Assembly (NCBI GenBank): GCA_937951615.1
Contig: CALFBH010000049.1
Coordinates: 1 to 51,086, forward strand
Reading direction: 5' to 3'
DNA length: 51,086 nt
Source: an uncultured Saprospiraceae bacterium
Lineage (GTDB): Bacteria; Bacteroidota; Bacteroidia; Chitinophagales; Saprospiraceae
The translations under genes and the position numbers were made by a program. Below are positions 51,079 to 51,086 of the stretch, piece by piece (positions within the stretch are counted from its first letter, which is position 1; each line of letters opens with the position of its first letter). The notes under the pieces were generated by a model. It saw only the letters and a list, made by a program, of their open reading frames with translations. It had not been told where the DNA came from and did no database searches.

Positions 51079-51086
51079 AGACGCTA

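Overview
The window is a 51 kb piece of a Bacteroidota chromosome at about 40% GC, most likely from the Saprospiria/Chitinophagia side of the phylum. The evidence is an lpxC-fabZ fusion gene, the type IX secretion/gliding genes gldN and porD, many small lipoproteins with Bacteroidota-type lipoboxes, a general lack of strong Shine-Dalgarno sites, and several promoters matching the Bacteroidota consensus TTTG-N19/20-TAnnTTTG. The lineage below phylum is inference. No transposase, integrase, phage, plasmid or tRNA gene was seen.

Layout. 0.1-3 kb holds housekeeping genes (a DUF4230 protein, rpsT, panD, an outer membrane barrel). 3.0-6.8 kb is a minus-strand unit: a secreted metzincin metalloprotease followed by three paralogous lipoproteins. 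It lies behind an unusual promoter region with a C11 homopolymer in the promoter spacer and a possible antisense RNA. 6.8-12.5 kb holds an MBL-fold hydrolase, a VOC-ASCH fusion, an isolated gldN and lineage-specific proteins. 12.7-17.6 kb is recN, lpxC/fabZ, lpxA and an ABC ATPase. 17.6-23.2 kb is more accessory: a truncated sensor kinase, a decayed duplicate of the ABC gene end, an outer membrane protein and repeat arrays. 23.4-27.7 kb is a small surface-sugar locus (regulator, aminotransferase, acetyltransferase, membrane glycosyltransferase-like protein). 27.7-31.6 kb is comF, then a Septu-like ATPase/HNH pair whose second gene overlaps mutY. 31.8-39.2 kb has a KdsC phosphatase with an extra HTH domain, a membrane-anchored pseudokinase, a coiled-coil lipoprotein and a 1,224-residue NtrY-like kinase. 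39.4-46.2 kb has two quinone oxidoreductases, a GAF/PAS kinase, porD and a DUF368 undecaprenyl-phosphate transporter. 46.2-50.3 kb (minus strand) has an amidase and a DSD1-type PLP enzyme paired with an aldonolactone oxidase. The last 0.7 kb is non-coding and carries two tandem consensus promoters and a boxA-like site, which is what the leader of an rRNA operon just beyond the edge would look like.

The most unusual signal is between the genes. A large share of intergenic gaps hold nested inverted repeats of 80-280 bp whose arms are short degenerate tandem repeats. Arm sequences differ between gaps, but the architecture is the same: arm, a small perfect hairpin (often TTTTGC-NNN-GCAAAA), then the inverted arm, commonly ending a few bases before the next start codon. 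Other gaps carry REP-like 51-bp units, a 45-bp tandem array, a 161-bp MITE-like element and clustered palindromes. In several places these repeats supply the stop codon or last residues of a neighbouring gene.
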